A stretch of DNA of 5,684 nt from JBPCQA01 sp050998615 (GTDB taxonomy: Bacteria; Actinomycetota; Actinomycetes; Propionibacteriales; Nocardioidaceae): the NCBI GenBank assembly GCA_050998615.1, contig JBPCQA010000032.1:1-5684 (forward strand). The letters are read 5' to 3'. Position 1 is the stretch's first letter; each line of letters opens with the position of its first letter. The position numbers were made by a program, and so were the translations under genes. This document shows, one piece after another, positions 5,588-5,684 of the stretch. Below the pieces are notes generated by a model. It worked only from the letters and a program-made list of their open reading frames with translations. It did not search any database and was not told the DNA's origin.

Positions 5588-5684
5588 GTATGGGGACGCG
5601 GGTCAGGTTGACCTGTTCGTCGGGAACGGCGAGGGACGGCCTCGATGTCTTGCCACTTGATGGCCTGTTTGAGCTGGTCGCCCT
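5577..5684 (-). pseudogene. Possible decayed 3' end of a minus-strand gene
   Basis: The last hundred bases do not continue the IS3 element. On the minus strand, one frame reads protein-like near the window edge (GDQLKQAIKWQDIEAVP) and a neighbouring frame reads protein-like toward the IS3 junction (PDEQVNLTRVPILIQ and a stop at 5577-5579), as if one gene had suffered a single-base frameshift. On the plus strand a frame from ATG 5584 is also open to the edge (MSMGTRVRLTCSSGT). A small palindrome, GGTCA-GGT-TGACC, lies at 5601-5613. I cannot name a family, and the choice of strand is uncertain. Confidence 0.25.

Noticed and set aside
1..5684. CRISPR array, tRNA or rRNA genes
   Set aside because: No short regularly spaced repeats, cloverleaf or conserved ribosomal RNA segments were seen on either strand.

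Overview
The window is high-GC DNA with strong G/C preference at third codon positions, consistent with an actinomycete (Actinomycetota). Nothing in it fixes the genus. It is a mosaic: two insertion sequences and several gene fragments surround one intact signalling pair.

Layout from left to right. Bases 1-70 may hold the start of a minus-strand gene that leaves the window. About 120-1455 is an IS110-family insertion sequence with an intact DEDD/serine transposase (359-1450) and a long 5' non-coding end that could encode a bridge RNA. Bases 1452-1625 read as the start of a small four-cysteine protein that runs into foreign sequence. Bases 1621-1850 are a broken 5' piece of a class III cyclase gene (minus strand), directly repeated at 5044-5274, where the intact gene begins. 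Bases 1851-1989 look like the 3' end of a lost plus-strand gene whose stop overlaps the next start as ATGA. Bases 1986-2411 encode a stand-alone cyclic-nucleotide-binding protein. A candidate two-way terminator (2490-2523) separates it from the convergent gene at 2571-5228. That gene encodes an 885-residue protein with a class III nucleotidyl cyclase domain, a STAND/NB-ARC-type ATPase and a TPR-rich C-terminus, without the C-terminal LuxR helix-turn-helix often found on such proteins. An IS3-family end starts at 5275. Its orfA (5330-5587) breaks off after residue 83, and 5579-5684 is unrelated sequence, possibly the decayed 3' end of a minus-strand gene.

How it may work together: a cyclase joined to an ATPase sensor lies next to a protein with an intact cyclic-nucleotide phosphate-binding cassette, so the two plausibly form a make-and-sense pair. 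The cyclase keeps its metal-binding aspartates and transition-state arginine but lacks the usual residues that select the purine base, so its product is uncertain. The cyclase fragment at 1621-1850 lies just left of the binding-protein gene in divergent orientation, which suggests that cyclase and binding-protein genes were associated before the insertion-sequence-linked rearrangements.
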